64,000 nt of DNA from Pelomonas aquatica (GTDB lineage Bacteria; Pseudomonadota; Gammaproteobacteria; Burkholderiales; Burkholderiaceae_C): the NCBI RefSeq assembly GCF_026712205.1, contig NZ_JAPPUW010000006.1, positions 124,001 through 188,000 of the forward strand, read 5' to 3'. Under the pieces are notes generated by a model. The model did no database searches. It was not told where the DNA came from and was given only the letters and a program-made list of their open reading frames with translations. Made by a program: the position numbers and the translations under genes. The stretch's first letter is position 1; each line of letters starts with the position of its first letter. Positions 8,744-17,929 of this stretch are shown here, piece by piece.

Positions 8744-11700
8744 TCATGCAAGCACCTCCTGATCCGGCTTGGCGCGCGGCGCAGGCGCGTCTTCCTCGTC
8801 ATCCTTGCGGTGGGCGATGCGATACAGCACCGGCAGCACCAACAAGGTCAGTGCCGTCGAAGACAAGATGCCGCCGATCACGACCGTGGCCAACGGACGC
8901 TGCACCTCGGCGCCCGTGCCGGTAGCGATCGCCATGGGCACGAAGCCCAGCGATGCGACCAGCGCGGTCATCAAGACCGGTCGCAACCGGGTGATGGCGC
9001 CTTCGAAGATGGCCTCGTCCAGGCTACGACCCGACTCCCGCAGGTTGCGGATGAAGGAGATCATCACCAGGCCGTTCAGCACCGCCACGCCGGATAGCGC
9101 GATGAAGCCGACTGCCGCGGAGATGGACATCGGAATGTCCCGCAACCACAGAGCCACGATGCCGCCCGTCAGCGCGAACGGGATGCCGGTGAACACCAGC
9201 AAGCCGTCCTTGGCATTGCCGAACATCACGAACAGCAGCGTGAAGACCAGCAGCAGGGACACCGGCACGACGATCTTCAGGCGATTCGTCGCCGACTGCA
9301 GGTTCTCGAACTGGCCGCCCCAGGTCATCCAGTAGCCCGTGGGCAGCTTGACCTGTTGCTGGATGGCCTGCTCGGCCTCAGCGACGAAGGTGCCGATGTC
9401 GCGGCCGCGCACGTTGGCGCTGACCACCACGCGGCGCTTGCCGTTCTCGCGGCTCACCTGGTTGGGACCAGGTGACAGCGACAGATCGGCCACCTCGCTC
9501 AGCGGGATGAACTTCCGGGCGCTGCTGGTGCCGCTCGCAGGCAGAGGCACCGGCAGGCGCTTGATGGCCTCCAGGTCCGAGCGCACGTTCTCGGGCACGC
9601 GAACGATGATGTCGAAGCGACGGTCACCCTCGAACATCGTGCCGCCTTCCTTGCCGCCGACGGCGGTGGCCAGCGTGTCCTGCACGTCCTGGACGTTCAG
9701 GCCATAGCGCGCCGTCTTCTCCCGGTCGATCTGCACGCTCAGCATCGGCAGGCCAGTGGTCTGCTCGATGTTGACCTCGGTCGCGCCGGAAATGCCCTTC
9801 AGCACCGCAGCGATACGGCCAGCGGCGTTGTTCATGACGTCCATGTCGTCACCGAACACCTTGACGGCCACGTCGGAGCGCACGCCGGAGATCAGCTCGT
9901 TGAACCGCAGCTGGATGGGCTGCGAGAACTCGTAGTTCTGGCCCGGCATCTTCTCTACCTCGGCCTTGACCAGAGCGGCCAGTTCGTCACGCGTCTTGCG
10001 CGGCTCCGGCCATTCGGACACGGGCTTCAGCATCACGTAGGCATCCGAGATGTTGGGCGGCATGGGGTCGGACGCGATTTCCGCGGTACCGGTACGGGCG
10101 AACACACGCTCGATTTCCGGGAACTTGGTCTTCAGCGTCGATTCCAGTTGCTGCTGCATCGCAACCGACTGCGACAGGCTGGTGCCCGGGATCCGCAAAG
10201 TCTGAATGGAGAAGTCGCCTTCATTCAAGCTCGGCACGAACTCGCTGCCCATGCGGGTTGCAAGCAGGCCGGACAGGAACACCGTGACCAGCGCGAAGGT
10301 GATGACCAGCGGCTTGGCGTTCATGACACGCTTCAGCGCCGGCTCATAGGCGCGGCGCGCCCAGCCCATCAGGAAGTTTTCCTTCTCGGCGACCTTCTCG
10401 CCGATGAACAGCGCGACGGCTGCCGGCACGAAGGTCATCGACAGGATCATGGCGCCCACCAGCGCGATCACGACCGTGAACGCCATCGGGTGGAACATCT
10501 TCCCTTCGACGCCAGCCAGCGCAAAGATCGGCAGGTAGACGATCATGATGATCAGCTGCCCGAACAGCAGCGGACGCCGGGCCTCCTGCGACGCCAGGAA
10601 CACCTCGTGGAAGCGTTCTGAGCGCGTCAGCGACCTCCCCTTGTGCTCCTGTGCATGCGCCAGGCGGCGTACGCAGTTCTCGACGATCACGACCGCGCCG
10701 TCGATGATGATCCCGAAGTCCAAGGCTCCGAGGCTCATCAGGTTCGCACTGACCTTTTGGTTCACCATGCCCGTGAACGTGAAGAGCATGGACAGCGGGA
10801 TCACCATCGCGGTCAGCAGCGCCGCACGGATGTTGCCGAGGAACAGGAAGAGGATGACGATCACCAGGATCGCGCCCTCCATCAGGTTCTTCTTGACCGT
10901 GCCGATGGCTTTGTCGACCAGGGTCGTGCGGTCGTAGACCGTGACGGCGTGGATGCCGGCCGGGAGGTTCTTGTTGATCTCAGCCATCTTCTTGTCGACG
11001 GCCTGGGAAACGGTGCGGCTGTTCTCGCCGATCAGCATGAAGACGGTGCCCAGCACCACTTCTTTGCCGTTGTCGGTCGCCGCACCCGTGCGCAGTTCGC
11101 GGCCGAGCTCGACGCTGGCCACATCCTTGATGCGGACCGGCACGCTGCCCTCGTTGCGCAGGACCACGTTGCCGATGTCGGCGATGGAGCGGACCTGGCC
11201 CGGGGCGCGGATCAGGTACTGCTCGCCGCGGCGCTCGATGTAGCCGGCGCCCACGTTGGCGTTGTTGCGTTCCAGCGCGTTGACGACGTCCGCCAGCGTG
11301 ATGCCATAGGAAGCCAGACGGCTCGGATCGGGAGCAACGTGGTACTCCTTGGCATAGCCACCGATGGTGTTGATCTCGGTGACACCGGTCACGTTGCGCA
11401 ACTGGGGCTTGATGACCCAGTCCTGGATCTCGCGCAGGTCGGTGGCCGTGTAAGGCTCGCCGTTGGGCTTCTTTGCCCCCGGCTGCGACTCGACCGTCCA
11501 CAGGTAGATCTCACCGAGGCCGGTGGAGATGGGACCGATGTTCGGCTCCACACCGGCCGGCATCTGACCGCGAGCGCTTTGGATGCGCTCATTGACCAGC
11601 TGGCGGGCGAAGTAGATGTCGGTGCCTTCCTTGAAGATCACCGTGACCTGGGACAGGCCGTAGCGCGACAGCGAGCGGGTCTGTTCAAGGCCGGGCAAGC

Positions 11701-11923
11701 CCGCCATGACCGTTTCGATCGGGTAGGTCACGCGCTGCTCGGTTTCGAGCGGCGAGTAGCCGGGCGCCTTGGTATTGATCTGGACCTGGACGTTGGTGAT
11801 GTCGGGGACCGCGTCGATGGGCAGCTTCTGGTAGCTGAAGACGCCCAGCGCGGCCATGCCGAGCACAGCCAACATGACGAGCCATCGATGCTCGATGGCA
11901 AAACGAATGATGCGTTCAAACAT
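8744..11923 (-). CDS. czcA: CzcA-type RND heavy-metal efflux pump
   Basis: A 1059-residue HME-RND transporter: N-terminal helix with the VDIVPDITN-like start (PIDAVPDITNVQV), two large periplasmic loops, and twelve predicted helices. The proton-relay helix reads DFGIIIDGAVVIVEN, holding both Asp and the Glu known to be required in CzcA for zinc/cobalt/cadmium export. It forms the inner-membrane engine of a CzcCBA trimeric complex. The gene follows czcB by 13 nt. Full length, no frame disruption. The near-identical copy starting right of the window covers 60946-64000. Confidence 0.95.
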   Translation of the reverse strand: MFERIIRFAIEHRWLVMLAVLGMAALGVFSYQKLPIDAVPDITNVQVQINTKAPGYSPLETEQRVTYPIETVMAGLPGLEQTRSLSRYGLSQVTVIFKEGTDIYFARQLVNERIQSARGQMPAGVEPNIGPISTGLGEIYLWTVESQPGAKKPNGEPYTATDLREIQDWVIKPQLRNVTGVTEINTIGGYAKEYHVAPDPSRLASYGITLADVVNALERNNANVGAGYIERRGEQYLIRAPGQVRSIADIGNVVLRNEGSVPVRIKDVASVELGRELRTGAATDNGKEVVLGTVFMLIGENSRTVSQAVDKKMAEINKNLPAGIHAVTVYDRTTLVDKAIGTVKKNLMEGAILVIVILFLFLGNIRAALLTAMVIPLSMLFTFTGMVNQKVSANLMSLGALDFGIIIDGAVVIVENCVRRLAHAQEHKGRSLTRSERFHEVFLASQEARRPLLFGQLIIMIVYLPIFALAGVEGKMFHPMAFTVVIALVGAMILSMTFVPAAVALFIGEKVAEKENFLMGWARRAYEPALKRVMNAKPLVITFALVTVFLSGLLATRMGSEFVPSLNEGDFSIQTLRIPGTSLSQSVAMQQQLESTLKTKFPEIERVFARTGTAEIASDPMPPNISDAYVMLKPVSEWPEPRKTRDELAALVKAEVEKMPGQNYEFSQPIQLRFNELISGVRSDVAVKVFGDDMDVMNNAAGRIAAVLKGISGATEVNIEQTTGLPMLSVQIDREKTARYGLNVQDVQDTLATAVGGKEGGTMFEGDRRFDIIVRVPENVRSDLEAIKRLPVPLPASGTSSARKFIPLSEVADLSLSPGPNQVSRENGKRRVVVSANVRGRDIGTFVAEAEQAIQQQVKLPTGYWMTWGGQFENLQSATNRLKIVVPVSLLLVFTLLFVMFGNAKDGLLVFTGIPFALTGGIVALWLRDIPMSISAAVGFIALSGVAVLNGLVMISFIRNLRESGRSLDEAIFEGAITRLRPVLMTALVASLGFVPMAIATGTGAEVQRPLATVVIGGILSSTALTLLVLPVLYRIAHRKDDEEDAPAPRAKPDQEVLA

Positions 11924-11936
11924 GTGGACGCCTCTT

Positions 11937-13562
11937 TCAGTGCTCGTGGCTGGCCGAGGCCTTGCCGGCTTCAGACTTGATGACGAAGCTACCCGACGTC
12001 GCGTACTGCGCGCCTGCCTTCAGGCCGGACGTCACCTCGGTGCGCTTGCCGTCGCTTCGACCCAGCTCGACCGGTACCGGCGCAAAGCCGCTCGGCGTAC
12101 GGACGAACACGATGGACTTGCCCTCCATGGTCTGGATGGCGTCAGCAGTCACCGAGACCGGGACGCTGGATTCGCCAGCCGAGACCTCGACGTTCACGAA
12201 CAGGCCGGGACGCCATGCGGTGTTGGGGTTGTCGACAACGACGCGCGCCTGGGCCGTGCGGGTTTGCTCGCCAATCAAGGCGCCGACATAGGCCACCTTG
12301 CCGACGGCCTTCTGCTCGAAGGCGGTGGACTTGATGACCACGTTCTCGCCGATGCGCACCTGCGGCAGGTCGCGCGCGGGCACATTGATCTGAGCCCAGA
12401 CGGACTTCAGATCAGAGATGGTGAAGACGTTGGTGTCCTCACGCACCTGTTCACCCAGCGCGATGTGCTTCTCAACGATGATCCCGTTGAAGGGCGCGCG
12501 CAGCTCGAACCGGTTCAGGGCCGACGAGTCCGCCGACGCGCCAATTGCCTGCAACTTCTGGCGTGCGTTGGCGACGGCGATCTCGGCTTCGCGCATGGCC
12601 TGCTCAGCCTGCTGAACGTCCTGCTGGGGCGAGATTCGCTGTTCGAAGAGCTGCTTCTCACGTTCGTAGGTCGTGCGAGCCAGTTGGAGGCGCTTCTGGG
12701 AGTTCTGAAACTCGGCTCGCTGGTCGGAGACGCTGGAGCTGCTGATGACAGCCAGGACCTGGCCCTTCACGACCTGTTGACCCAGGGACACGGCGACCGA
12801 TTCCACAACGCCACCAACACGCGGCACGACGTGAGCGGTCCGGTCTTCGTTGAAGGCGATCTCGCCGGGCAATTGGAGCGCCGAACGGATGGTTGAAGGC
12901 GCGGAGGTATCCAGCGAGATGCCCGCTGCCTTGATCTGGTCTGCGGTCATGGTGACGGCACCCTCATCCTTGACAAAGGGGAACTGGGCGACGCCACCGC
13001 CGGTCTGAACCTCAACGGTGCCCTTGAACAGGTGCGGCTCGCTGATGATCTGGGCGCTGACCAGGGCACCGCCTTCGAGTGCGAACGCGATCTTTTCGGG
13101 GTTCTGCCCGGGACGCTCCAGCGTCACAGCCACTTGCTGCTGGCTGAGCTGCAGCGGCTTGCCGCCCTTGGTCAGCCACAGCTTGATGCGAGGAGATCCG
13201 CCCTGGTCGGCCAGGAGAAGCTCAACGCTGACTTCCTTCTGCGTGCCGATGACGTCACCACCGTTGGCGCCCTTCTTGGCTTCTTCGTGGTGCTCGCCGT
13301 CACCGTGACCTTCGGCGTCCTTGTGACCCTTTTCGCCCTTGGCCTCGCCATGGTGCTCACCGTCGGCGTGCCCCTTTGCTTCATCGTGGCCGTGACCATG
13401 CTCTTCCTCGGCGGCAGGTGCACTGCCGCCCATGCGAAGGATGGACACCGTACCGACGGCGCCCAGCGCCAGCACGGCGGCAATGGCGATCAGTTGCTTC
13501 TTGCCCAGGCTGCCACGCAGGCGGTCGAGCGTGCTTTGCTTGTCGTTCATCGTGAATTTCAT
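11937..13562 (-). CDS. czcB: CzcB-type periplasmic adaptor (membrane fusion protein) with His-rich N-terminus
   Basis: The 541-residue adaptor links CzcA to the outer-membrane channel. One N-terminal anchor helix (about 20-45) is followed by a His/Glu/Lys/Gly-rich low-complexity region (EEHGHGHDEAKGHADGEHH and similar, about 50-90), then barrel-sandwich, alpha-hairpin (QNSQKRLQLARTTYEREKQ region) and beta-barrel domains. A second His pair occurs at the C-terminus (SHEH). CzcB proteins bind zinc in the periplasm and may feed the pump. Two in-frame ATGs (13562 and 13550) are possible; I use the longer one, 12 nt after the czcC stop. Confidence 0.93.
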   Translation of the reverse strand: MKFTMNDKQSTLDRLRGSLGKKQLIAIAAVLALGAVGTVSILRMGGSAPAAEEEHGHGHDEAKGHADGEHHGEAKGEKGHKDAEGHGDGEHHEEAKKGANGGDVIGTQKEVSVELLLADQGGSPRIKLWLTKGGKPLQLSQQQVAVTLERPGQNPEKIAFALEGGALVSAQIISEPHLFKGTVEVQTGGGVAQFPFVKDEGAVTMTADQIKAAGISLDTSAPSTIRSALQLPGEIAFNEDRTAHVVPRVGGVVESVAVSLGQQVVKGQVLAVISSSSVSDQRAEFQNSQKRLQLARTTYEREKQLFEQRISPQQDVQQAEQAMREAEIAVANARQKLQAIGASADSSALNRFELRAPFNGIIVEKHIALGEQVREDTNVFTISDLKSVWAQINVPARDLPQVRIGENVVIKSTAFEQKAVGKVAYVGALIGEQTRTAQARVVVDNPNTAWRPGLFVNVEVSAGESSVPVSVTADAIQTMEGKSIVFVRTPSGFAPVPVELGRSDGKRTEVTSGLKAGAQYATSGSFVIKSEAGKASASHEH

Positions 13563-13574
13563 GTTGGGTGTGCC

Positions 13575-14876
13575 TCAGGGGCGATCAGTCGTGGTGCCGA
13601 GCTGGCGGTCGATCTCTGCAGCAGTGCGGTGAACTTGGGCCACCGCGGTGTAGTACTGGCTGCGGACCTGAAGCCAGGTGCGCTGGGCATCGAGGGCGTC
13701 CAGGAAGCTGAACTTGCCGAGCTCGAAGCCGGTCTTGGCCGCCTCGTAAGCACTCTGCGCACCAGGCAGCACCTCGCGGCGCAGCGCTTCGACCTCGTCC
13801 TTGCGCGCCTGCAGGAGGTCTGCCATCTGCAGCACTTCAGAGCGCAGGCGCAGCTCCTCGGCCTGGGCGTTGGCTTGCGCGGCGTCCCGGCGACGCAGAG
13901 CCTCCAACTGGGCGCCTTGGTTCCGGTCAAAGAACGGAAGCGGCACCGACACGCTGAACACAGCCTGCGTCCGACCCAGTTCCTGGGCGCGGCGGGCACC
14001 AACGCCCACAGTCACGTCCGGCACGCCTTTGGCACGAGCAAGGGTGTAGCCCGCATCGGCGCGCTGGACCTCAAGCAAAGCGCGGCGCACGGCCGGCGCA
14101 TCGGGCAGCCGCGCCATGATGTCGGGCGCTGACGGGGCTACCGGCAACACGTCGACGCTGCCGTCCAGGCGCTGGATGGTGCCCTCAGGCACGCCCATAA
14201 CGGCGGTCAGCGCACGCAGCGCGGCCGAACTCTCGGCTTGCGCTTGGCGCAGATCGATTCGAGCGGTTGAAGCAGCGACTCGAGCGCGCGTCTCCTCCGT
14301 GGGCGACACCTTCCCGGCGGTCACCCGACGTGCGGCGGCATCAACGCCACTGCCGGCGATCCGCAGCGATTCTTCAGCGACCTTGACGCGCTCTTGGGCC
14401 GTCAGTGCGTCAAAGAAGGCCTGGACGGCCGTGGCACGGATGTCAGCGCGGCGAGCGATCAGATCCAGCGCTGCAATGTCCTTGCCGCGCTGTGCCAGCT
14501 CAACCCGCGCCGCTCGCTTGCCGCCGGTCTCCAGCGTCTGGCTGAGTTGCATCGTCGTGACGCGGGTGCCGGACTTGAGGTCCTCTTGGTCCACGCCAAG
14601 CACCGGATTCGGGATGAGGCCGGCCTGGCGGACAGTGCCGTCATTGGCATCGAGCTCGGCTGCGGCGGCACGAAGCTGGGGGTTCTGTGCCAGCGCCGTG
14701 TCGACCGCCGTCCTCAAGGACAACGGCGTGGTTTGCGGGGCGACCGTCGGGGTGGCTGGTACTGTCGCCTGAGCGATCTGAACGTCAGCGGAAGCGGGAG
14801 GGATCCCAGACGACTGCGCCTGGGCAAGGGAGGAAATGAGTGCCGCGCATGCAAGCGGCACGAAGGTTCTGCGCAT
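13575..14876 (-). CDS. czcC: CzcC-type outer-membrane efflux channel
   Basis: This 433-residue TolC-family protein has a Sec signal peptide (RRTFVPLACAALISSLAQAQ), two repeated OEP domains with long alpha-helical coiled segments, and the usual conserved blocks (NPQLRAAAAELDA, QLSQTLETGGKR, PLPFFDRNQG). It forms the outer-membrane conduit of the CzcCBA complex. It is the first structural gene after czcI (107-bp gap) and is followed by czcB at 12 nt. Confidence 0.93.
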   Translation of the reverse strand: MRRTFVPLACAALISSLAQAQSSGIPPASADVQIAQATVPATPTVAPQTTPLSLRTAVDTALAQNPQLRAAAAELDANDGTVRQAGLIPNPVLGVDQEDLKSGTRVTTMQLSQTLETGGKRAARVELAQRGKDIAALDLIARRADIRATAVQAFFDALTAQERVKVAEESLRIAGSGVDAAARRVTAGKVSPTEETRARVAASTARIDLRQAQAESSAALRALTAVMGVPEGTIQRLDGSVDVLPVAPSAPDIMARLPDAPAVRRALLEVQRADAGYTLARAKGVPDVTVGVGARRAQELGRTQAVFSVSVPLPFFDRNQGAQLEALRRRDAAQANAQAEELRLRSEVLQMADLLQARKDEVEALRREVLPGAQSAYEAAKTGFELGKFSFLDALDAQRTWLQVRSQYYTAVAQVHRTAAEIDRQLGTTTDRP

Positions 14877-14983
14877 CGAAAACTCCAGGGTTGTAGGGAC
14901 AACGCGAGGGTTTCGGCGAGTGCAGTGCTGCGGCTAGGGCCGCATCAAACGAGAGGGGTTGGAACGAAACTGCGCTCGCCGAA

Positions 14984-15364
14984 TCAGGCGACGCGCCAGT
15001 TGGGGCGTTCGAGGAGGTCAGGCCCGCGCGAACGGAAGGCCTGGTTGGACGCAGGGTCCAGAGTGAATGCGACGTTGTTGTCGAATTGCAGCGCGACGGG
15101 CACCAGCGGCTTCGCGAAGCTCAATTGGCAATAGCCACAGTCGTTGTCCCCGAGCAGCTTGCCGCCCTTGGAAGGCGACTTGTCGTCGAGATGCTTGCCG
15201 GACACCTTGGATCCGGCATCACCGGGTACCCCATGCTCATGGGCATGGTGACCGATGTGCGCCTTGGCAGGGATCTGCTCGTGCTGGCAATAGGCTGCCG
15301 CTGCCGACCAGGCGAACTGGACGGGCAGGATGAACAGCAAAAGGATGGTCAGCCAGCGACGCAT
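14984..15364 (-). CDS. czcI: CzcI-like periplasmic protein at head of czcCBA
   Basis: This 126-residue secreted protein has the CzcI signature after the signal peptide (FAWSAAAAYCQHE), a His-rich stretch (HIGHHAHEHG) and a CGYC motif. It occupies the canonical place directly upstream of czcC, as in the czcNICBA order of Cupriavidus. Family function is inferred to be periplasmic metal-linked regulation. Distinct in sequence from the copy at 5958-6320. Confidence 0.88.
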   Translation of the reverse strand: MRRWLTILLLFILPVQFAWSAAAAYCQHEQIPAKAHIGHHAHEHGVPGDAGSKVSGKHLDDKSPSKGGKLLGDNDCGYCQLSFAKPLVPVALQFDNNVAFTLDPASNQAFRSRGPDLLERPNWRVA

Positions 15365-15478
15365 GGACCGGATTGTGTCTTGAAACGGTTAAACGAGGGT
15401 GAATTGGCCTTGGCTGTTCCAGTGAAATCGTTCGCAAAGCAGCGGTGCTTCGCCTTACTGGAAGCTGTTCGCCCAGAC

Positions 15479-15501
15479 CCGCGGTTCGTTTCCGACCGCG
15501 G
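15479..15501 (-). promoter_or_regulatory. Perfect inverted repeat between czcE and czcI
   Basis: Arms CCGCGGT and ACCGCGG (7 bp each) flank a 9-nt loop, 19 nt after the czcE stop. A second near-perfect hairpin (GCAAAGCA / TGCTTCGC) lies 45 bp further downstream. No U-tract follows, so termination is possible but unproven; it could also be an operator upstream of czcI. Confidence 0.4.
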
Positions 15502-15519
15502 ATCGCAGGGCTCGGAGGG

Positions 15520-15870
15520 TCATGCGCCTTCGCTATCGGCGCGGGACACGTAGACCATCAACTTCTTGTCGGTGAAGCCTTGGGGCGCGATGTCGCGGAC
15601 GTCGAGTGCGCGATGGCTGGCGGAACTGAATTTCCACGTGAAGCTCTTGCCCGCGCTCTGGAACGTCACCACGTCGCCGCAGTTCACGTTGATGGCCTTG
15701 CCAGCATCGACCTTGACCACACGCGCGCCTTGGGTGGCGGTGACGGCCTCGCCGTGGACCGACTTGCCGTTGAACATGCGGTCGTTCCCAGCGGCAGTAC
15801 CTGCCTGGGCAGCGCCCACGGCGAACACAAGGCTGGCGATCAGGGCGGAGGCGGAAATGGTGCGGTTCAT
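15520..15870 (-). CDS. czcE: CzcE-family periplasmic metal-binding protein
   Basis: The predicted 116-residue protein starts at the ATG at 15870, which gives a clean signal peptide (NRTISASALIASLVFAVGAAQA). The mature part is a small beta-rich domain with NVNCGDVVTF and SFTWKFSS. This matches the CzcE family of small periplasmic proteins linked to czc/cop loci; Cupriavidus CzcE binds copper. It is the first gene of the left metal cluster as preserved here, 155 bp upstream of czcI. No equivalent is visible in the right copy, which is cut off at czcA. Confidence 0.75.
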   Translation of the reverse strand: MNRTISASALIASLVFAVGAAQAGTAAGNDRMFNGKSVHGEAVTATQGARVVKVDAGKAINVNCGDVVTFQSAGKSFTWKFSSASHRALDVRDIAPQGFTDKKLMVYVSRADSEGA

Positions 15871-15942
15871 GAGAGTTCCTACTTCGGCGGACGGGTGACT
15901 CGGGAGAGCCACCTGAGGCGTTCACCATGGAAGGAACTTTAG

Positions 15943-15990
15943 AAATCCGTCCCCAACGGGAAGCGTGGCCTTCGCATTACAAATCCGTCA
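15943..15990 (-). promoter_or_regulatory. Possible regulator site upstream of czcE
   Basis: A 9-bp direct repeat (AAATCCGTC) occurs at 15943-15951 and 15981-15989. The second copy sits in GCATTACAAATCCGTCATG, which resembles the CATTAC-type half-sites bound by CopR/CusR-like regulators. It lies 73-120 bp upstream of the czcE start in a 144-bp non-coding gap. Resemblance only. Confidence 0.3.
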
Positions 15991-16014
15991 TGTTGGCGCC
16001 AGCGTGACCCGCGG

Positions 16015-16653
16015 CTACTGTCCTTTGCATTTGCCGCTGGCCACCGTGTGCAGGTAGATCGCGAGCTGGACCAGGTCTGCCTTCAGGTCCTTGCGCGGCC
16101 CCAGGCAATCGCGCTTCTCGGTCCGAGTGATTGCAAGCGCGATGCGTTCGTCCTTCGACAGCCCGCCGAGCTGGAGTGCGACGCCAGCGCTATCGGCCAT
16201 CCTGCGGAACTCCGGGCGCGCGCCGGCCATGGCCACGCCAAGATCAAGACGGATCGGCGGTGGCACGGTGCCGGGTTCAAGCTGTTCTGGCTCACCTGGC
16301 TGCTTGTCGGCATTTACATCCTGACCAGCCATTGGAGCCGTGCCCGACGGCTGCGCGTTGCTCGCGGCGCCCCTATTCCATCCCGTCCGTGAGCTTGCCG
16401 CTTGAGGCCTTCTAGCAGGGACGGCCGCGACGACCTCAGGTGCCGCGCGGCGCAGGGGTACAAGTCTGACGCTGATCGATGGGCCAGGGGCAGCTCCAAC
16501 TTGAGGAATCCAACGCAAGTGGCTGGCGCTGAGCACGTGGATAAACAGACCACAGATCAACACTGATGCGGCGGCCGCGGTGGCTCGAACACGCCAGCCG
16601 GGTCTCGCCACCGCGTTCCAGTTCTCGGTAGGCCTACCGGAACCAGTCGTCAT
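16015..16653 (-). CDS. Unknown membrane-anchored, Pro-rich protein
   Basis: About 212 residues. A basic N-terminus is followed by one transmembrane helix (AAAASVLICGLFIHVLSA), a Pro/Ala/Arg-rich linker and a C-terminal domain containing several Cys (DCLGPRKDL, SGKCKGQ). I do not recognise the family; a periplasmic C-terminal domain anchored in the inner membrane is the simplest reading. The ATG at 16653 has an AAGGA-type ribosome site and overlaps the preceding gene by 20 nt; a TTG at 16677 and a GTG at 16611 are alternatives. It is the last gene of the operon that begins with the zinc-ribbon gene. Confidence 0.6.
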   Translation of the reverse strand: MTTGSGRPTENWNAVARPGWRVRATAAAASVLICGLFIHVLSASHLRWIPQVGAAPGPSISVRLVPLRRAAPEVVAAVPARRPQAASSRTGWNRGAASNAQPSGTAPMAGQDVNADKQPGEPEQLEPGTVPPPIRLDLGVAMAGARPEFRRMADSAGVALQLGGLSKDERIALAITRTEKRDCLGPRKDLKADLVQLAIYLHTVASGKCKGQ

Positions 16654-17929
16654 CCAGCACGTCCTTGCCCAACGCAATTTCCCGCTCAGCCTCGAGCATC
16701 ACCCGGGAGATCTCTGAGTCAGGCAGCGTGACACGCACAAGGTGGGAACTTGAGACCGTCACAACGGCGTCCGGATGCGCCTCATGAACGCGGGGTTCGG
16801 CCAGGATCCGGGTTGTCTCCTTGTCCAAAGGGCTGTACGGCTTCATTTCCTCCACAGCCTCCCGGAATTTCATGAGCTGGTATTCGAGTTGGCGGCGAAG
16901 GTCGAGATCGATGTCGGCCTGGCGCTCAGCAAGCATCTCCGCGAAGGCGCTCGACTCGCGACCGACCTGATCGGCCAGCTTCTTCTCCGCCGCTTCGGCG
17001 TCTCGCAGCGCCCTCACTGCCGTCGAGATGCCTACATACAGGGATGCATACATCTGCGTGACTGGCATGTTGTAGTCAGGGGTCCCAATGCCCTGACGAG
17101 GCTTCACTTGTGAGCTCGACACCTGGTGATAGAACGTACCTGCGCCATAGGCATCCCTTGCCCATTCAAACCGCTGTCGGACGGCATCCAGTATCTGTGG
17201 ATAGACCGTGCTCCAGACCCCACTGACGGCAGGCCCGCGGTCTTCCGTGAAAAGCCTGTTGACGGGGAGAACCGTGCACCGCCCCTGATCCGCCATCGCC
17301 TTGATCTCCCGCTGGTACCGCTGCGCCACCTCCGCGCCCCGGGCGTCGACGATCAGAATGAAGTGGCACTTGTCGAGTCCAACCTCTTCGAAGGCCCTGA
17401 AGATTTCGCAGATAGCACGCCCTGATACGACCGTGTCCACGAAGATGAAGTTCTCGGTTGGGAGTTTGCTGGGCAGCGCTGCCAGCCAGTTCCTCTTGGC
17501 CAGGTTTTCGACCAGTACCTTGTAGAACGTGAGGTAGGGATCAGTCCCGTCACGTCGCACGATCCCAGCAAGAACGCGGCTCCAGTAGCGCCTGATCGCC
17601 GCCGTAGTCTGCGTTGCGTCCTGCGGGTCGGCGGAGAACGGCAGGATGAGCTTCTGATGGAACGGGGAGTAGGTCAGCTCACTCATTTCCTTCAAGCGCT
17701 CGTCATAGGTCGGCAGCGATCGGATATCGAGACGCCAGGCAGCCGCGGCAGCGCTGATGAACGGTACTGCGCCTCGGCTAGGCACGACCAAGTGCCGGTA
17801 GCCCTCCTTGACCAGCACGCGGATGTACTCCGACAAATCCTTCGACGCGCGTGCGTAGTCGATCAGGTTGTCGGCGTTGAACTCGTTCTGCCAAAGCGCC
17901 GTCAAAGGCAGCGCTGATTCATTCGTCAC
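16634..17929 (-). CDS. Phosphoribosyltransferase-like protein with helical C-terminal region
   Basis: The 431-residue product starts at a GTG at 17929, overlapping the upstream stop by 11 nt; longer in-frame starts would run far into the upstream gene. Residues about 45-55 (HLVVPSRGA) and 163-173 (FVDTVVSGRAI) resemble the two parts of a type I phosphoribosyltransferase fold, the second being the PRPP loop; the usual acidic pair is reduced to one Asp. Residues about 320-385 are strongly helical and charged (AEAAEKKLADQVGRE onward). Nucleotide or PRPP-related substrate binding is plausible, catalysis uncertain. PRTase-like folds recur in bacterial conflict systems, but nothing here proves that role. 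Neighbours on both sides are unknowns in the same operon. Confidence 0.65.
   Translation of the reverse strand: MTNESALPLTALWQNEFNADNLIDYARASKDLSEYIRVLVKEGYRHLVVPSRGAVPFISAAAAAWRLDIRSLPTYDERLKEMSELTYSPFHQKLILPFSADPQDATQTTAAIRRYWSRVLAGIVRRDGTDPYLTFYKVLVENLAKRNWLAALPSKLPTENFIFVDTVVSGRAICEIFRAFEEVGLDKCHFILIVDARGAEVAQRYQREIKAMADQGRCTVLPVNRLFTEDRGPAVSGVWSTVYPQILDAVRQRFEWARDAYGAGTFYHQVSSSQVKPRQGIGTPDYNMPVTQMYASLYVGISTAVRALRDAEAAEKKLADQVGRESSAFAEMLAERQADIDLDLRRQLEYQLMKFREAVEEMKPYSPLDKETTRILAEPRVHEAHPDAVVTVSSSHLVRVTLPDSEISRVMLEAEREIALGKDVLDDDWFR

Larger units (their letters stand above)
1..11801. repeat. Left copy of a direct ~11.8 kb duplication (ATPase to czcA)
   Basis: Gene for gene and in the same orientation this segment matches 52236-64000: ABC-3C ATPase, ZIP, DUF6328-like, P1B-4 ATPase, CzcI, small membrane protein, CzcS, CzcR, CzcA. 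Protein identity is visibly high (long identical stretches in CzcA and the P-type ATPase) but DNA differs at many third positions, so the copies are diverged paralogous blocks and not a recent tandem copy. Both repeats run off the window, so true limits are unknown. Confidence 0.9.

Noticed and set aside
10643-11980. 445-residue plus-strand frame opposite czcA
   Set aside because: His/Asp/Val-rich antisense of the conserved CzcA gene; the same antisense pattern appears opposite the right copy.
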